Positions 61,840 through 64,000 of a stretch of DNA of 64,000 bases are shown here, in pieces. The notes beneath the pieces were generated by a model that made no database searches, was not told the DNA's origin, and saw nothing but the letters and a program-made list of their open reading frames with translations. The stretch's first letter is position 1. Every line of letters starts with the position of its first letter. The stretch is taken from assembly GCF_001975985.1 (NCBI RefSeq), contig NZ_MTQF01000003.1, positions 259,523 through 323,522 of the forward strand, given 5' to 3'. The position numbers and the translations under genes are program-made. The stretch comes from [Flexibacter] sp. ATCC 35103 (lineage in GTDB: Bacteria > Bacteroidota > Bacteroidia > Flavobacteriales > Flavobacteriaceae).

Positions 61840-61897
61840 ACAACTCGTTCTCGATGTGTTCTGAAAAAAAAAATTCAGAAAACCCGAGATGAGTTTT
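61840..61897 (+). terminator. Terminator after the 150-residue secreted protein
   Basis: A long imperfect stem aactcgttctcg...ttctga / tcagaa...cgagatgagtt is followed by six T. Confidence 0.6.
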
Positions 61898-61952
61898 TTC
61901 ATTTACGCATACGCATACCCAAATTTATTATTAACCGTAATACCCCCTTATC

Positions 61953-63245
61953 ATGAAAAAAATTACTCAAATGATCTGTGTTCTTTTGACTGTTACTGCT
62001 ATGAGTGCTCAGCAAGAGAAAGGAATTATGGGCTACAACAATTGGTTGAACAACTGGACCGAATTTAAGCCTAACAAAGTAGAGTATGGAGAAGCAAACC
62101 AAATTTTAGCAGGAAACATTTCTGTTAATACTAAATTGCTGAAGAGGAATATTTATGTTTTACAAGGCAATGTTTATGTAACCAACAATGCTGTTTTGAC
62201 TATTGAGCCAGGAACTTTGATTATTGGTGATTTTGAAACAAAAGGTGCTTTGGTAGTTACAAAAGGTGCACAACTTATTGCAGATGGTTTAGAAACTGAT
62301 CCAATTGTATTTACTTCTAACCGCAGCCAGAAAAAAGCTGGTGACTGGGGTGGAGTTGTAATTCTTGGTGATGCTCCAATAAACAAATTTGGAAACGTAG
62401 GTTCTTACAACATGGATCTTGATCCTACTTTGACAACTTATGGTGGTGATAATGTAGCTTCTAATTCAGGAGTTTTAAGATTTGTTAGAATCGAATTTGC
62501 AGGAAAAAAAGTAAAAGGTGTTGATACTTTCAACGGTTTAACTCTTGCAGGTGTTGGAAACAAAACAGTTCTTGAAAACGTAATGGTAAGCTATGCCGGA
62601 GGAGACTCATTTGGTTTATTAGGAGGTGATGTAAATGTTACAAAATTTGTTTCTTATAAATCAATAAACGACGATTTTAAATTCTCTCAGGGTGTTCAAT
62701 GTCGTTTCTATAACTCATTAGCGGTTAGATCTTCTTATTTCTCTAGTACTAAAGACGGATCTCGTTGTATGGAAGTAAAATCATACGAAAAGAAAAGTGA
62801 AACTGATTTTACCAAAAAACAGACTTTAGTAGTTGCAACTAATATTACAATGCTTAATGACAGTGAAAACATTAAAGCTGATATTCAGGCAGGTTTAGTA
62901 AAAGAAGCCGTGTATGTGGCTGAAAATGCTTCTCTTGAAATGAAAAGAAGTGTAATCTCTGGATTTAATCCTGCAGTATTATTAGACAGCAAAACAGAAA
63001 TCAATGATGCCAACCTTAAAAAAATCAAATTTGAGGAAATGTATTTCAACTTATGTAACGGAAATATCTTTACAGAATACAATTCTAACAATGAAGATTT
63101 AGAAAGCTGGTATGGAAACAGTGTATTCTTTAACGTATACTCTCAAAGTGACAATAAAGAAACATTTATTGATATTTTCAATGCTAAAAAACCTGATTTC
63201 AGACTTCAATTAGGTAAAATCACAGCCTCAAGCGGAAATAGATAA
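61953..63245 (+). CDS. Secreted protein, probable right-handed beta-helix, 430 aa
   Basis: A signal peptide covers about 1-19 (AMSAQ). The mature protein shows short repeats such as GNVYVTNNAVLTIEPGTLII, GALVVTKGAQLIADG, GDWGGVVILGDAPIN and FNGLTLAGVGNKTVLENVMV, typical of a parallel beta-helix. There is no type IX sorting domain at the end. Similar exported proteins in Bacteroidota are surface or matrix proteins; a carbohydrate role is possible but not shown. Confidence 0.75.
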   Translation: MKKITQMICVLLTVTAMSAQQEKGIMGYNNWLNNWTEFKPNKVEYGEANQILAGNISVNTKLLKRNIYVLQGNVYVTNNAVLTIEPGTLIIGDFETKGALVVTKGAQLIADGLETDPIVFTSNRSQKKAGDWGGVVILGDAPINKFGNVGSYNMDLDPTLTTYGGDNVASNSGVLRFVRIEFAGKKVKGVDTFNGLTLAGVGNKTVLENVMVSYAGGDSFGLLGGDVNVTKFVSYKSINDDFKFSQGVQCRFYNSLAVRSSYFSSTKDGSRCMEVKSYEKKSETDFTKKQTLVVATNITMLNDSENIKADIQAGLVKEAVYVAENASLEMKRSVISGFNPAVLLDSKTEINDANLKKIKFEEMYFNLCNGNIFTEYNSNNEDLESWYGNSVFFNVYSQSDNKETFIDIFNAKKPDFRLQLGKITASSGNR

Positions 63246-63348
63246 ATAGATTTAGATTTTTATTTTAAAGCGTAAATTTTATTAATAAAGTCCCCAGACA
63301 CAATTTATGTACTCGTCTTAAAACGGACCAAATAAAGATCAAGACATA

Positions 63349-63762
63349 ATGGCTCAATCTAGAAAAAAATATTTTTTATATATAATATTTTTGGTTTCAC
63401 CTATTACGTTAAGTCTATATGCACAAAGTTCATTAGAAAGACCTACGGCTTCTATTGATGCTATTTGCAGCCTGACTGCGGCTACAAACCAAAAAAATGA
63501 TAGTGCTGATACAACAATCGGCAAATTAGATAATTCTAATCAGTTTATAGTAGGGCCATCTATCCCCAAAGATGGCCTTGTTATGGCACTTGATGCGAAT
63601 AAAGGAGACAACTCAAACTGTGAAGAAAAACCTTTTATAGCAGCTTTTTATTCTGTTCTCGCAAAGGACATTATTGAGAACTATAAGTATGATTTTTCAG
63701 AAACATTTATTGATATTTTGTTTTTTGAGAATATAGATTTGGCCAGAAAACGCACTATATGA
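63349..63762 (+). CDS. Secreted hypothetical protein, 137 aa
   Basis: A hydrophobic signal segment covers about 8-25 (LYAQ). The rest is polar with a few Cys residues (AICSL, SNCEE) and no recognised domain. Near its end it shares 21 bases (63699-63719) and the residues ETFIDI with the beta-helix gene. Its stop overlaps the start of the next gene (ATGA), so it is coupled to the larger exported protein. Confidence 0.6.
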   Translation: MAQSRKKYFLYIIFLVSPITLSLYAQSSLERPTASIDAICSLTAATNQKNDSADTTIGKLDNSNQFIVGPSIPKDGLVMALDANKGDNSNCEEKPFIAAFYSVLAKDIIENYKYDFSETFIDILFFENIDLARKRTI

Positions 63763-64000
63763 TTAAAAAAACTACTCTATCTTTAACTAAATGCTTTCTG
63801 TTTTTGAGTATTCTTTTTGTTGTTAATTCAAAAATACAAGCACAAACTATTGTACCACAAACACTTGATGGTCTGGAGAAGTTATGCGCGGGTAATAATT
63901 TCAATGAATTTTATGCAACATTTAGTTATATAGATTTTCCTGCAGGAACTACTTTTGTGATTGAACTTTCAAACAGTCAGGGTAGTTATGCAACTCCTAT
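63759..64000 (+). CDS. Secreted protein, N-terminal part only (window edge)
   Basis: At least 80 codons from the ATG at 63759, open to the window end. A signal peptide (LTKCFLFLSILFVVNSKIQA) is followed by QTIVPQTLDGLEKLCAGNNF and YIDFPAGTTFVIELSNSQG. That start resembles the long gliding-motility-associated or type IX secreted proteins of Flavobacterium, but the diagnostic C-terminus is outside the window. Confidence 0.7.
   Translation, partial: MIKKTTLSLTKCFLFLSILFVVNSKIQAQTIVPQTLDGLEKLCAGNNFNEFYATFSYIDFPAGTTFVIELSNSQGSYATP

Overview
The window looks like a piece of a Flavobacterium chromosome (Bacteroidota, Flavobacteriaceae). It is AT-rich. Promoters carry the Bacteroidota -7 box TANNTTTG. 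There is a type IX secretion C-terminal sorting domain on a family 8 glycoside hydrolase, and many short families typical of Flavobacteriaceae (DUF4254, DUF6341/DUF6427-like, head-GIN, GxxExxY, DUF4175). I see no insertion sequence, no CRISPR array and no rRNA. The only RNA gene I can support is a tRNA-Cys on the minus strand near 26.36 kb.

Layout. 0.1-6.1 kb: two small unknown genes, a DUF4254 / family 9 glycosyltransferase pair, upp, two small-family membrane proteins and purD. 6.2-11.7 kb: surface polysaccharide genes (a CapK-like adenylate-forming enzyme, a UDP-GlcNAc 2-epimerase, a family 4 glycosyltransferase, a UDP-glucuronate decarboxylase). An ORF6N gene and a set of long palindromes interrupt this block. 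11.8-20.5 kb: a nucleoside-phosphorylase-like DUF6909 protein, a GH3 adenylate enzyme, tatA, the GH8 enzyme and tex. 20.6-26.9 kb: rpiB, a long AT-rich gap with DnaA-box-like 9-mers (candidate oriC), rnr, a LysE-type exporter, tRNA-Cys with tandem copies of its 3' end, and folB. 27-38 kb: glnS, an envelope-stress-like cluster (ytxH/holin), a SPFH protein, gltX, a very large DUF4175 membrane protein and ybeY. 38.06-40.89 kb: twelve parS-like palindromes on both sides of mnmG. 41-48.4 kb: a methyltransferase, an OmpH/Skp-like lipoprotein, a PIF1/RecD-like helicase and a SPOR protein. 48.8-53 kb: a two-component system (TPR histidine kinase plus LuxR-type regulator) between two unknown genes, with the same short inverted repeat ahead of each outer gene. 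53.2-61 kb: dprA, trpS, a GxxExxY gene in a nest of repeats, plsC, recA, a thioesterase, a DoxX protein and holB. 61.3-64 kb: secreted proteins, the last running off the window.

The main structural reading is that this is the replication-origin and centromere domain of the chromosome. A tight parS cluster lies beside mnmG (gidA), about 17 kb from an unusually long, AT-rich, gene-free stretch holding near-consensus DnaA boxes. The second noteworthy structure is the ORF6N gene. It contains a 27-base perfect palindrome in its coding sequence, and four relatives of that palindrome follow it. They share the core but have different, compensated outer stems. A relic of a second CapK-like gene lies directly behind them.

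Several gene starts were moved inward because a -7 box sits inside the longer reading frame (CapK-like, ompH, the coiled-coil gene at 47.3 kb, the SPOR gene, plsC). For the SPOR gene, plsC and holB the box is only 4-5 bases from the ATG, which suggests leaderless transcripts.
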